The position numbers and the translations under genes were made by a program. From Sulfurimonas gotlandica GD1 (lineage in GTDB: Bacteria; Campylobacterota; Campylobacteria; Campylobacterales; Sulfurimonadaceae), in the NCBI RefSeq assembly GCF_000242915.1, contig NZ_AFRZ01000001.1:2852001-2916000 (forward strand): 64,000 nucleotides of DNA, read 5' to 3'. Shown piece by piece: positions 1-7,082 of this stretch; position 1 is the stretch's first letter; each line of letters opens with the position of its first letter. The notes below the pieces were generated by a model. That model ran no database searches. It was not told the origin of the DNA and was given only the letters and a program-made list of their open reading frames with translations.

Positions 1-85
1 CTGCGAATATCATTGTCAAGGGGTTATTTAGAAATGCTTGAGCTAAATATCCAGCTATATTTTTACTTTTGTAACTATCCGACAT
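1..85 (-). CDS. RND efflux permease, N-terminal 28 codons only (cut by window edge)
   Basis: An ATG at 85-83 opens a frame that runs off the left edge. The visible peptide starts MSDSYKSKNIAGYLAQAF and continues with NNPLTMIFA, the polar-then-hydrophobic start seen in RND (AcrB/CzcA-type) permeases, where a short cytoplasmic helix leads into the first membrane helix. The start lies 5 bp after the stop of the periplasmic adaptor gene, which fits the usual adaptor-permease order. Only 28 residues are present, so the family call rests mostly on context and substrate cannot be judged. Confidence 0.6.
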   Translation of the reverse strand, partial: MSDSYKSKNIAGYLAQAFLNNPLTMIFA

Positions 86-90
86 ATTGG

Positions 91-903
91 CTAGTCCCTT
101 GTATAGTATTTTTCATCTATGTCGATTAAAATTTTTGCGTACATACCTGGAAATATTTTATCACTCTTCTTTTCAAAATTAATAATGATTTTAAATGTAT
201 GTGCCATAGGATTTGCACTGGGAACTATCGATTTTACATAACCTGTGTCTCTATAGCTGATTGAAGGAATATCAATCTTTACTTTTTGAAATTTATTCAC
301 GTATTTTAAATCTGACTCAGCAACTTCGCCTTCTATCTGCAAGTGATCTAAGTCTACTATAATCATTCCAAGCATTCCAGGAGCTACTAAATCGCCTACA
401 CGAATTCTTTTCTCAACTATAATCCCGCTATTTGGTGCTTTAATTTCTAAATAACCTGTAACGGTTGCCACTTGTTTAATTTTTGATGCAGCATTTTTTA
501 CCAGTACTTGAGCAGATGCAAGTCCAGCTTGAACATTATCCGCAGTTATATCAAGGTTTTGCATATCTTGTGAGTTAAACATACCCTGCTTTTTAAGTAG
601 CTTCTTTTCTCTGTTGATAGTATTAATGCGAGTTTGATACATATTTACAATAGAGTTTGCTTGTTCTAGTGCCAAATCAGCCTGAGACTTTAAAATATCA
701 AATTCTGCAGATTCCATCTCAAAAAGAGTATCCTCTCTCTCAACTCTATCCCCAATATCAAAATAGATGTGCTTAATATATCCCATATACCTTGCACCAA
801 CCATTTTTTGGTTGTAAGAAACCACTGTACCTGTTACTGGCAACTCAAAGGCTGACAACTCTGCTAAAAGTAGAAATAAAATGGTTAAACTAATTTTTTT
901 CAA
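91..903 (-). CDS. RND efflux periplasmic adaptor subunit (HlyD/AcrA-like membrane fusion protein)
   Basis: A 270-residue exported adaptor that should link an inner-membrane RND permease to an outer-membrane channel. A hydrophobic signal peptide covers residues 1-18. A lipoyl-like half follows (about 28-65, with GARYMGYIKHIYFDIGD), then an alpha-hairpin (about 70-145), the second lipoyl half (IKAPNSGIIVEKRI, about 154-168) and a beta-barrel region. The start is TTG at 903-901, giving the expected MKKISLTILF signal; no ATG fits better. It is short for the family, so the membrane-proximal domain is reduced. It lies 20 bp after the cytochrome gene and 5 bp before the permease start, so the three genes are likely one operon. 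Substrate is not evident. Confidence 0.85.
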   Translation of the reverse strand: MKKISLTILFLLLAELSAFELPVTGTVVSYNQKMVGARYMGYIKHIYFDIGDRVEREDTLFEMESAEFDILKSQADLALEQANSIVNMYQTRINTINREKKLLKKQGMFNSQDMQNLDITADNVQAGLASAQVLVKNAASKIKQVATVTGYLEIKAPNSGIIVEKRIRVGDLVAPGMLGMIIVDLDHLQIEGEVAESDLKYVNKFQKVKIDIPSISYRDTGYVKSIVPSANPMAHTFKIIINFEKKSDKIFPGMYAKILIDIDEKYYTRD

Positions 904-923
904 TATTTAAATCCCAACCTATC

Positions 924-1331
924 TTACCACTCTCTAATTTCATGATGGCATTTCATGCACTGCTTCATTATTTTTGTATAGGCTTGAACAGATGCTTGAA
1001 CATCTCCCTTAGCAAATCTTTCTATTATTGTTTTTGCTTTTATATCTATGTTCTTAACTATCTTATTACTAAATACAACTTTATTATTCATATATCTAGC
1101 CATAGGGTCTTTTTCTTCAATTTCTTCAAGAGGAGGCTGAACTCTTCTAATTGCGTCTGAAAGTGCTAATGCACCATTTTGAACTATATCATTATTGTTA
1201 TAAAAAAAACCAGTCTCTATAGTCGACATTGCTTCTGCCATTGTTTGCATATCTTTTATGCGATCTTGTTTTGTATATACTCCAGCAAAAAGCGCAGTCC
1301 CTAATAATAGTGCTATAGATATTTTTTTCAT
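924..1331 (-). CDS. Periplasmic cytochrome c'-like (class II) monoheme protein
   Basis: A 135-residue exported protein with a signal peptide (about 1-16), a mostly helical body and a single heme-binding CMKCH at residues 125-129, six residues before the C-terminus. A C-terminal CxxCH on a four-helix body is the layout of class II cytochromes (c', c556). Such proteins bind NO or act as small electron carriers; which applies here cannot be read from sequence. It is the first gene of the likely operon with the RND adaptor and permease, so it may sense or handle a redox-active toxic compound for that pump. This link is inference from adjacency. Confidence 0.75.
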   Translation of the reverse strand: MKKISIALLLGTALFAGVYTKQDRIKDMQTMAEAMSTIETGFFYNNNDIVQNGALALSDAIRRVQPPLEEIEEKDPMARYMNNKVVFSNKIVKNIDIKAKTIIERFAKGDVQASVQAYTKIMKQCMKCHHEIREW

Positions 1332-1426
1332 TTACCAACCTTTTATTTAAATTTCTTTATCCTACCTAGAGTATAACTAAAATATTTATTTATGTAACAT
1401 TTTTTATAAATATTTAAAATTTTAAT

Positions 1427-1447
1427 TTTGTCACAAGTTTGTCACAA
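1427..1447. promoter_or_regulatory. Tandem operator-like repeats TTTGTCACAA x2, 11-bp period
   Basis: TTTGTCACAA occurs at 1427-1436 and again at 1438-1447, so equal bases recur every 11 bp, about one helix turn. Each copy is nearly palindromic. The site lies 96-116 bp upstream of the cytochrome start at 1331. A regulator binding site is inferred; no protein is assigned. Confidence 0.4.
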
Positions 1448-1658
1448 AAAAACCTTATACAACATCACATTTCAGGACATTAAAAGGACATCATAATATT
1501 TTTGCATAAAAAACATCACAACTCTTTATAAGCTAGTATTATAGGGCTACATAAGGGTTTTTAATATAAAAAAAATCAAAAATATAAAAAATAATTATAT
1601 GTGAATTTAAGTTACACTTTAGCTTTTAAGGGTTATAGTTGTGATGTAACACACTATT

Positions 1659-1676
1659 TATCACACAAATGTGATA
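1659..1676. promoter_or_regulatory. Perfect inverted repeat TATCACA-N4-TGTGATA upstream of the repeat-protein gene
   Basis: A 7-bp perfect inverted repeat with a 4-bp spacer (TATCACA at 1659-1665, TGTGATA at 1670-1676), 43 bp before ATG 1720. The half-sites resemble CRP/FNR-superfamily half-sites, but in the opposite orientation and with a shorter spacer than the classical CRP site. An operator is the simplest reading; the regulator is unknown. Confidence 0.45.
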
Positions 1677-1719
1677 TCAATAAACATATTGAGATAGATA
1701 GTAAAAATAAGGAGTGTAC

Positions 1720-2868
1720 ATGAAGAAAACAATTGTAATGAGTAGTATCGTTTTAGGTTTATTAACAACATCGGCTTCGGCAGGGGATTTTAGTTTTGGG
1801 GACATGTTCAAGGACATGAAAGAAGCTACAACAACGATGAGTCATGATGCTCGTGACACAGCTGATTCAATGAAAGATGGAGGGGTTGAAATTAGTAAGA
1901 GTGGGGAAAGAACTGCTACTAGTCTAGGTCACGATGCTCGTGACACAGCTGTTAAAGTTTCTGATGATCTTAAAACAAGTGAAATAGCAACTGTAAAAAG
2001 TGGTGAAGTTTCTACTACAAGCGTAAGCCGCGATGTACGTGACAGCACAATTGAGCTTGCTGAAGATTCAAAAGACAGTATCTCTAATACAAGTCGTGAT
2101 TTTAAAGACAGCACTACTATGGCTACAAAAGATTTTAAAGATTCTACAGTAGCAGTTTCTCATGATGCAAATGATGCAACTAAAACTACATCAAACAACA
2201 TGAATGACTCAACTAAGACTATCTCTAACGACCTTAGAAGTTCAACAGAAACTACTTCAAACAATTTGAATGATTCTGCTAAAACTACTTCAAATAACTT
2301 GAATGATTCTACTAAGACTACTTCAAACAATTTGAATGATTCTACTAAGACTACTTCGAATAACTTAAATGACTCAACGAAGACTACTTCAAACAACTTC
2401 AATGATTCTACTAAGACTTTATCTAATGATCTTAGAAGTTCAACAGAGACTACTTCAAATAATTTGAATGACTCTACTAAGACTACTTCAAACAACCTAA
2501 ATGATTCAACGAAGACTACTTCAAATAACTTCAATGATTCAACGAAAACTATCTCTAACAATGCAAATGATTCAACGAAGACTACTTCAAACAACTTCAA
2601 TGATTCAACTAAAACTGTATCTAACGATGCAAGAAAATCATCTGTAAGTGCTACTGACAATGCAAATGATTCTACTAAAACTGTATCTAATGATGCAAGA
2701 AGATCATCTGTAAGTGCTACTGAGAATGCAAATGATTCTACTAAAACTGTATCTAACGATGCAAGAAAATCATCTGTAAGTGCTACTGACAATGCAAGTG
2801 ATGCAACACACTCTTTAAGTGATAAAGAGTATGCAGATTACAAAAAATTTAAAGATTCTAAAAAATAG
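1720..2868 (+). CDS. Exported hendecad (11-residue) repeat protein, LEA-like low-complexity
   Basis: A 382-residue protein whose function I do not recognise. Residues 1-21 form a signal peptide ending SASA before GDFSF. Almost all the rest is built on an 11-residue period, typified by DSTKTTSNNLN, with earlier diverged copies such as DSTTMATKDFK and one 7-residue insertion (EISKSGE). The tail is a charged SDKEYADYKKFKDSKK. Eleven-residue periods rich in polar residues are known from LEA group 3 proteins and other right-handed amphipathic helices, which suggests a long extended or helical protein in the periplasm or at the surface, perhaps for stress protection or adhesion. I chose ATG 1720 over GTG 1714 because AAGGAG at 1709-1714 then has normal spacing. 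A strong terminator follows, so it is likely transcribed alone. Confidence 0.7.
   Translation: MKKTIVMSSIVLGLLTTSASAGDFSFGDMFKDMKEATTTMSHDARDTADSMKDGGVEISKSGERTATSLGHDARDTAVKVSDDLKTSEIATVKSGEVSTTSVSRDVRDSTIELAEDSKDSISNTSRDFKDSTTMATKDFKDSTVAVSHDANDATKTTSNNMNDSTKTISNDLRSSTETTSNNLNDSAKTTSNNLNDSTKTTSNNLNDSTKTTSNNLNDSTKTTSNNFNDSTKTLSNDLRSSTETTSNNLNDSTKTTSNNLNDSTKTTSNNFNDSTKTISNNANDSTKTTSNNFNDSTKTVSNDARKSSVSATDNANDSTKTVSNDARRSSVSATENANDSTKTVSNDARKSSVSATDNASDATHSLSDKEYADYKKFKDSKK
2173..2832 (+). repeat. 20 in-frame 33-bp tandem repeats coding 11-residue units
   Basis: Exactly 660 bp, 20 units of 33 bp without a break. Unit types are DSTKTTSNN(L/F)N, DSTKT(I/L/V)SNDxR, SSTETTSNNLN and a C-terminal alternating pair with (K/R)SSVSAT(D/E)NAN. 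The order SNDLR then SSTETTSNNLN recurs as a two-unit block, so larger blocks have also duplicated. Third positions vary between units, so the array is under protein-level constraint rather than freshly expanded. Confidence 0.95.
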
Positions 2869-2879
2869 ATTCTTTTACG

Positions 2880-2910
2880 ACAAGAGAGAATTAGTTCTCT
2901 CTTGTTTTTA
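2880..2910 (+). terminator. Rho-independent terminator of the repeat-protein gene
   Basis: CAAGAGAGAA at 2881-2890 pairs perfectly with TTCTCTCTTG at 2895-2904 around a TTAG loop, followed by a T run. It lies 12 bp after the stop codon. Confidence 0.92.
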
Positions 2911-2982
2911 TAGATAGATATATTTATCTGTGAAGCAAAATTTTGTTTTTATTTCACAAATAAATTTATACCAAGGACCACA

Positions 2983-4032
2983 ATGAAAATAAACTCCACT
3001 AAAATAATCCTCGCATCTACGCTTATATGTCTTAACTTATCAAACCTAAACGCAAATCAAAACGAAACTATTACTGTAAAAGTACCTGAAGTCCCAAAAG
3101 TACTGGCAAAAGTTCCTAGTGTAAACGTTGTTACAGTAGGTGGAACTGCATATAGTAATAATCCTGAACTAGAAGAGCGTCCTAAAAAAAGAAGTGCCAT
3201 AGGTTCTAGCCATAGAATTCCACCAAACTATAATAAACAAGAGAGCAGTCAAGTTTTTAAAGATGTTAAAGTTGGAGAAGTCAATAACTCTAGAGTTTCT
3301 GCTTATCTACAGAGTACCTTAATTCCAAAAGATGAGTTAATAAAAAAACTACAAGATGCTGGGTTTAAAGTACTCTCTGAATATAAAATAGATAAAAAAG
3401 GTGAACTTACATCTATCGTTTTTACAAATGAAGAAATAACAAAAATAGCTTCAAAAGACATGCGCGGTTTTGCCGGTTCACTTAGAGTTTTAATTGATAA
3501 GTCAAACTCTCAAATCAGTATCTCGAATCCACTATATGTTATGAAAGCATTCATGCAAGATGAATATAACGAAAAAGTTGCCAAAGAGACTTTAGATAAC
3601 ATACATTCTGTATTTAAGGATTTAAAAAATTCAAAAGACATAGTTAAATTTTCCAGATTAGAAAGATACCAATTTATGAAAAACATGCCTTACTATCAAG
3701 ATATGACTAAGATTGCTGTTGGAGAGAATAAACTCTTACTAGAAAAAGCTAAGAAATCTAAAAAAATCGTATATGAACATCACCTAGACAATGGTTCTGT
3801 AATAATTGGTGTGGAACTATCAAGCAGAACAAGTAAATTTGTTAAAAAAACAGGTTACCAAAACAGTGGACTACTACCATACCCTGTTTTAATTGAAAAC
3901 AACACAGCAAAGATACTTGCACCTAAGTATTACATAGCAGTAATGTATCCTATGCTTTCAATGTCGGAATTTATGACAATTGCAACAATTCCAGGAGCAA
4001 TAGAAAAAGATTGCGATAGAGTCTTCCGCTAA
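2983..4032 (+). CDS. Exported protein of unknown function, possible DUF302-like C-terminal half
   Basis: A 349-residue protein with a signal peptide (about 1-24, ending LNAN). Residues 30-90 are a Pro/Val/Lys-rich low-complexity linker. The rest alternates alpha/beta: residues about 110-200 contain FKVLSEYKIDKKG and a strand-rich stretch, and about 295-345 contain LLPYPVLIEN followed by KYYIAVMYPML. The overall look is faintly like DUF302 proteins, but I see no decisive motif and treat it as unknown. It lies 54 bp upstream of the ion-motor pair and on the same strand, so it may be an exported partner; that is inference. No transmembrane helix beyond the signal is apparent. Confidence 0.6.
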   Translation: MKINSTKIILASTLICLNLSNLNANQNETITVKVPEVPKVLAKVPSVNVVTVGGTAYSNNPELEERPKKRSAIGSSHRIPPNYNKQESSQVFKDVKVGEVNNSRVSAYLQSTLIPKDELIKKLQDAGFKVLSEYKIDKKGELTSIVFTNEEITKIASKDMRGFAGSLRVLIDKSNSQISISNPLYVMKAFMQDEYNEKVAKETLDNIHSVFKDLKNSKDIVKFSRLERYQFMKNMPYYQDMTKIAVGENKLLLEKAKKSKKIVYEHHLDNGSVIIGVELSSRTSKFVKKTGYQNSGLLPYPVLIENNTAKILAPKYYIAVMYPMLSMSEFMTIATIPGAIEKDCDRVFR

Positions 4033-4086
4033 GAGTGCTATAATACCATCAATAAAAAATTATATACTACAACTAGGAAGAACTAT

Positions 4087-5382
4087 ATGACACCGCAAGA
4101 ACAGTTTACAAGTTTATCTATCGTCTTAGGAAAAGGCCGAGGCTGTTCTCTACGTTTACTATGGCTACTCTCAATTCCAATCTTTCTCTTTTTATTTGCA
4201 ATTGCAGGTTACTTAAAACTGATCAATTTTCACGTAGAAATACATAGTGTTTTAATGATAGGTGCTATATTTATTATATATATTTTTTTTATGAAACATA
4301 ATGCGTATTATGCAGCTTGTAAACTTAGAAGAAATTTTGATGAAGTAAAAGCTAATCTGCTAAAATACATAAACAAAAATCTACTCTCTATTGCCGGCAT
4401 AGAAAAAGCAAATGCTCCTCTTGATGATTTTTTAAATGAAGAAGCTAAAAAAATGAGAAATGAAAACTTCTCTTCTATTGCAGCTGGTATATTCCCTACT
4501 CTAGGTATATTAGGAACATTTATAAGTATCGCTATATCGATGCCAGACTTCTCTTCACAGACTTCTCAGGTTCTTGAAGAGGAGATCTCAAAACTTCTTG
4601 GCGGTGTTGGTACTGCATTTTACGTTTCTATTTATGGTATCTTTTTATCAATATGGTGGATATTTTTTGAAAAGAGCGGACTGAGTCGTTTTCAAAAAGA
4701 CTCAAACATTATAAAAGAAGCAACTCATGATTATTTTTGGCAAAAAGAAGAGATTGAACAGACATACTTTAGAAAAAGCATGGAAAACTTCGAGAAGCTA
4801 AACAGCGTATTTGATACCTTTGCATCTGGAGCCTTTGTTGAAAATTTAAATAAAGCATTGGCTCAAAGAATGAATATATTTGAACAGATAATAGAACACG
4901 AGCAAAAAGCTACAGGTAAAGTTTCAAAACTTTTAGAAGACGGCGCTCTTAGATTGGAGACTATTGCGAACCAGCAAAAAGAGATAGCTTTAGTGTTTCA
5001 AACTACTATTGATAAGTTTGAAAACTTTGCAGCAAGCGTAAACAATCAACACAACTCTTTAGACAAAGCTCATAATGCTCTCTCATCAGAGTTTTCCAGA
5101 GCAGTAATGATAGCCGAAGTCCTAAGCGAGAACAGTGTTAAACTTAATGAAGCTCTTTCAAATATTAATGTACAAAATGTTCAGAATTTATACAGTGGTG
5201 TAATTAACAACATAGAATCAATGAAAAAAGAAATAGACCAAATTGGATCCTCTTTTGATGATAGAATAAATCAGTTTGACGATAAATTTTTAAATAAACT
5301 TAAAAATACACTTAAATTGATTGATTCTGAGACTGCAACTATAGTTTCACAAATTTCTCAGCTTAAATCAGATGGCAACTAG
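4087..5382 (+). CDS. MotA/TolQ/ExbB-family proton-channel protein with long C-terminal coiled-coil tail (ZorA-like architecture)
   Basis: A 431-residue inner-membrane protein. TM1 is about residues 24-46 and TM2 about 54-69. A cytoplasmic stretch precedes TM3 (FSSIAAGIFPTLGILGTFIS, about 127-150) and TM4 (LLGGVGTAFYVSIYGIFLSI, about 167-188), which carry the MotA/ExbB Pro/Gly and Thr motif pattern. After TM4 come about 240 residues of Gln/Glu/Lys/Asn-rich coiled coil in the cytoplasm. Standard MotA is about 250-290 residues with a short tail; the long tail is the feature seen in ZorA of Zorya defence systems. The partner gene starts 6 bp after its stop. It should form a pentameric ion-driven rotor with that partner. 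Flagellar function is unlikely because a separate motAB is present at 9641-11181. Confidence 0.8.
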   Translation: MTPQEQFTSLSIVLGKGRGCSLRLLWLLSIPIFLFLFAIAGYLKLINFHVEIHSVLMIGAIFIIYIFFMKHNAYYAACKLRRNFDEVKANLLKYINKNLLSIAGIEKANAPLDDFLNEEAKKMRNENFSSIAAGIFPTLGILGTFISIAISMPDFSSQTSQVLEEEISKLLGGVGTAFYVSIYGIFLSIWWIFFEKSGLSRFQKDSNIIKEATHDYFWQKEEIEQTYFRKSMENFEKLNSVFDTFASGAFVENLNKALAQRMNIFEQIIEHEQKATGKVSKLLEDGALRLETIANQQKEIALVFQTTIDKFENFAASVNNQHNSLDKAHNALSSEFSRAVMIAEVLSENSVKLNEALSNINVQNVQNLYSGVINNIESMKKEIDQIGSSFDDRINQFDDKFLNKLKNTLKLIDSETATIVSQISQLKSDGN

Positions 5383-5388
5383 TCTTCA

Positions 5389-6570
5389 ATGCTAAAACAA
5401 GATAAAAACGAGAGTCAAAACTTCTGGATATCTTACGCCGACTTAATGGCAGGACTACTATTTGTTTTTATACTTGTAGTAGGCGCCATAGTAGTTAAAA
5501 CTTTACTTATGCAGAGTGACTTACAGACAATCCGCCTAAATCTGGAAAAAGAAAAGAGTGCTTTAGAATTGAGTGAATCTCAGCTCTTTGAGAAAAAGAA
5601 AAAACTTCGTGAATTAGTTAGTAAACTTCAAGCATCTAGAGAAGAGAACATGAGACTTAGCATGCAGATAAGCATGTTAAAGAGTGAGACAGATGAGTTA
5701 AAGAATGAAGTCTCCATACTTAATCTAGATATAAAGACAAAAGCTTCTAAGCTGACACTTAGTGAAAAAGAAATGCAACTTCTAAAAGAGTTGCTTCTTG
5801 AAAATGAAGAAGATGCAAATATGTTAAGATATAAAATAGACATTCTGCACAAAGAAGTAGAAGGAACAAAGACAGAGATAACACAGCTTCAATCCTTTGT
5901 TCAAAGTGCAAATGCAAGACATGAACTAGATAGTAGTTTTATAAAAATCAGAGATGAAGAGATAGCTCAACTGGAAAAAGCTCTTTTACTAAAATCAAGA
6001 GACTACCAAAGAGTTATAGAAGATTTAAATATTACAAAGATAAAGATCAAAAATTTAACAGGTATTAAAATCTCAGTTGTTCAAAGACTTAAGAAAAAGC
6101 TTGGCAACTCTATTGAAATAGATCCACAGACAGGAGCATTGCGTTTCTCATCTAACATTCTTTTTACTCAGGGTGAAGCAGAGCTCAAACCAAGCGCTAA
6201 AAAGGAACTTAGTCGTATCTTAGGTAAATATATAGATGTACTGCTTAATGATCCCAAAATGCGTCGCTATGTTGATTTAATCACTATAGAAGGTCATACA
6301 AATTCAGACGGCTCATATCTTTTCAACTTAGACCTATCTCAACGAAGAGCATTAGCTGTAATGGAATTTTTGTATACACAGTATCCAAATAATAGAGAGC
6401 TATTTAAAAAATATCTAAGTGCAAGTGGTCGTTCGTTTGCTGAGCCTATTTTAGATGCAAATAAAAAAGAAGATAAAGATGCTTCTAGAAGAATAGAGAT
6501 CAAATTTCGTATTAAAAGCGAAGATGCTGTAAAAGAGCTGATGAACTATTTAAACAAGAAAGAGAACTAA
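5389..6570 (+). CDS. MotB/OmpA-family peptidoglycan-anchored stator protein with a periplasmic coiled-coil arm
   Basis: A 393-residue partner of the preceding channel protein. A single N-terminal TM (about 17-40) begins with ISYADLMAGLLFVFIL; Asp18 occupies the place of the ion-carrying aspartate of MotB. Residues about 42-235 are a heptad-like coiled coil, much longer than the plug/linker of MotB or ZorB. Residues about 255-390 form an OmpA-like peptidoglycan-binding domain with SSNILFTQGEAELKPSAK, IEGHTNSDGS and a terminal DASRRIEIKF. The long arm implies that the peptidoglycan anchor reaches far from the membrane, or that the arm transmits motion. The Zorya effectors ZorC/ZorD or ZorE are absent nearby, so a Zorya call is not supported. 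The next gene starts 1 bp after the stop. Confidence 0.85.
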   Translation: MLKQDKNESQNFWISYADLMAGLLFVFILVVGAIVVKTLLMQSDLQTIRLNLEKEKSALELSESQLFEKKKKLRELVSKLQASREENMRLSMQISMLKSETDELKNEVSILNLDIKTKASKLTLSEKEMQLLKELLLENEEDANMLRYKIDILHKEVEGTKTEITQLQSFVQSANARHELDSSFIKIRDEEIAQLEKALLLKSRDYQRVIEDLNITKIKIKNLTGIKISVVQRLKKKLGNSIEIDPQTGALRFSSNILFTQGEAELKPSAKKELSRILGKYIDVLLNDPKMRRYVDLITIEGHTNSDGSYLFNLDLSQRRALAVMEFLYTQYPNNRELFKKYLSASGRSFAEPILDANKKEDKDASRRIEIKFRIKSEDAVKELMNYLNKKEN

Positions 6571-6571
6571 A

Positions 6572-6736
6572 GTGAAAGACGATGAAATATTAATTCGCCC
6601 AGAAAAGCTTCAAGCTCTTAAAAAACATTTACAGCTAAGACTTGGGAGAAGAAAAAAAGCAAGAGAGCTACTTCTGCCACAAGAGAAAAGCAACTTCGTA
6701 GATAAAATGAAAAACGTTTTCAATACATATCAGTAA
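6572..6736 (+). CDS. Small basic protein (54 aa) coupled to the ion-motor pair
   Basis: A GTG at 6572, one base after the TAA of the OmpA-like gene, opens a 54-codon frame ending TAA at 6734-6736. The peptide starts MKDDEILIRPEKLQALKKH and is strongly basic and helical, with LRLGRRKKARELLL in the middle. No membrane helix, signal or Cys is present. There is no strong ribosome site, so translation would rely on coupling to the upstream gene. It overlaps the end of the convergent lipoprotein gene by 7 bp. Its function is unknown; position suggests a cytoplasmic partner of the motor pair. It could also be non-coding read-through, but the frame is open to a sensible length in an AT-rich genome. 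Confidence 0.5.
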   Translation: MKDDEILIRPEKLQALKKHLQLRLGRRKKARELLLPQEKSNFVDKMKNVFNTYQ

Positions 6737-7074
6737 CGCAGAGCTTCTTTTGATGGATTTTTAATAAATTCTATTACAGACGGGTCTTGCTTAAGAGCTG
6801 TTATTTGAACTTCTTTATTCGGCTTTTGGATAAATCTGATTAGTTTTGCATCTTTACTTACTGCTGCTAATTGAACTTCTTGATTAGGCTTATTAATATA
6901 TCTAATTAATTCTGGGCTATTTTGTACAGAGTAAAGCTTATCTTCTTGTTTGCACTCATTTATGTTGTCTTTAGTACAAATCACTTTTTTTGCTTGCGGA
7001 GATGTTACAGAACAAGCAGTAAAAACAGTTATAACAAGAAAAGCAGATGTAACTATATTTATAAACATTTTCAT
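6730..7074 (-). CDS. Small lipoprotein with DUF4116-like repeats
   Basis: A 114-residue protein with a signal peptide and lipobox VFTAC, giving lipidation at Cys21. After a linker, three copies of a roughly 23-residue unit follow: LIRYINKPNQEVQLAAVSKD, LIRFIQKPNKEVQITALKQD and VIEFIKNPSKEALRY. This I/L-RxI-x-KP-xxEVQ-AA pattern resembles DUF4116 repeats, which are usually found in longer intracellular proteins; the match is by eye. AAGGA precedes the ATG. It is the last gene of the minus-strand run that starts at motA, 8 bp after the stop of the coiled-coil gene, and its 3' end overlaps the convergent 54-aa gene. Confidence 0.65.
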   Translation of the reverse strand: MKMFINIVTSAFLVITVFTACSVTSPQAKKVICTKDNINECKQEDKLYSVQNSPELIRYINKPNQEVQLAAVSKDAKLIRFIQKPNKEVQITALKQDPSVIEFIKNPSKEALRY

Positions 7075-7082
7075 ATTTATCC

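Larger units (their letters stand above)
1332..1719. other. Divergent regulatory gap between the cytochrome/RND operon and the repeat-protein gene
   Basis: This 388-bp stretch has no credible coding frame. It is very AT-rich and must hold the promoters of both divergent units. It contains two direct copies of TTTGTCACAA near the minus-strand operon and a perfect inverted repeat close to the plus-strand start. An AAGGAG ribosome site at 1709-1714 sits 5 bp before ATG 1720. Confidence 0.7.

Noticed and set aside
2160-2792. 210-codon open frame on the minus strand with repeated FEVVxVES units
   Set aside because: It mirrors the 33-bp repeats of the plus-strand gene; the repeats keep the opposite frame open. 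It has no ribosome site and no signal peptide.
2173-2832. Regular 33-bp repeat that could be read as a CRISPR array
   Set aside because: The units are contiguous, coding and in frame; there are no spacers and no cas genes in the window.
4087-6736. Zorya defence system call for the ion-motor pair
   Set aside because: No ZorC/ZorD, ZorE or ZorF/ZorG follows, and the periplasmic coiled coil is longer than in ZorB. Kept as Zorya-like architecture only.
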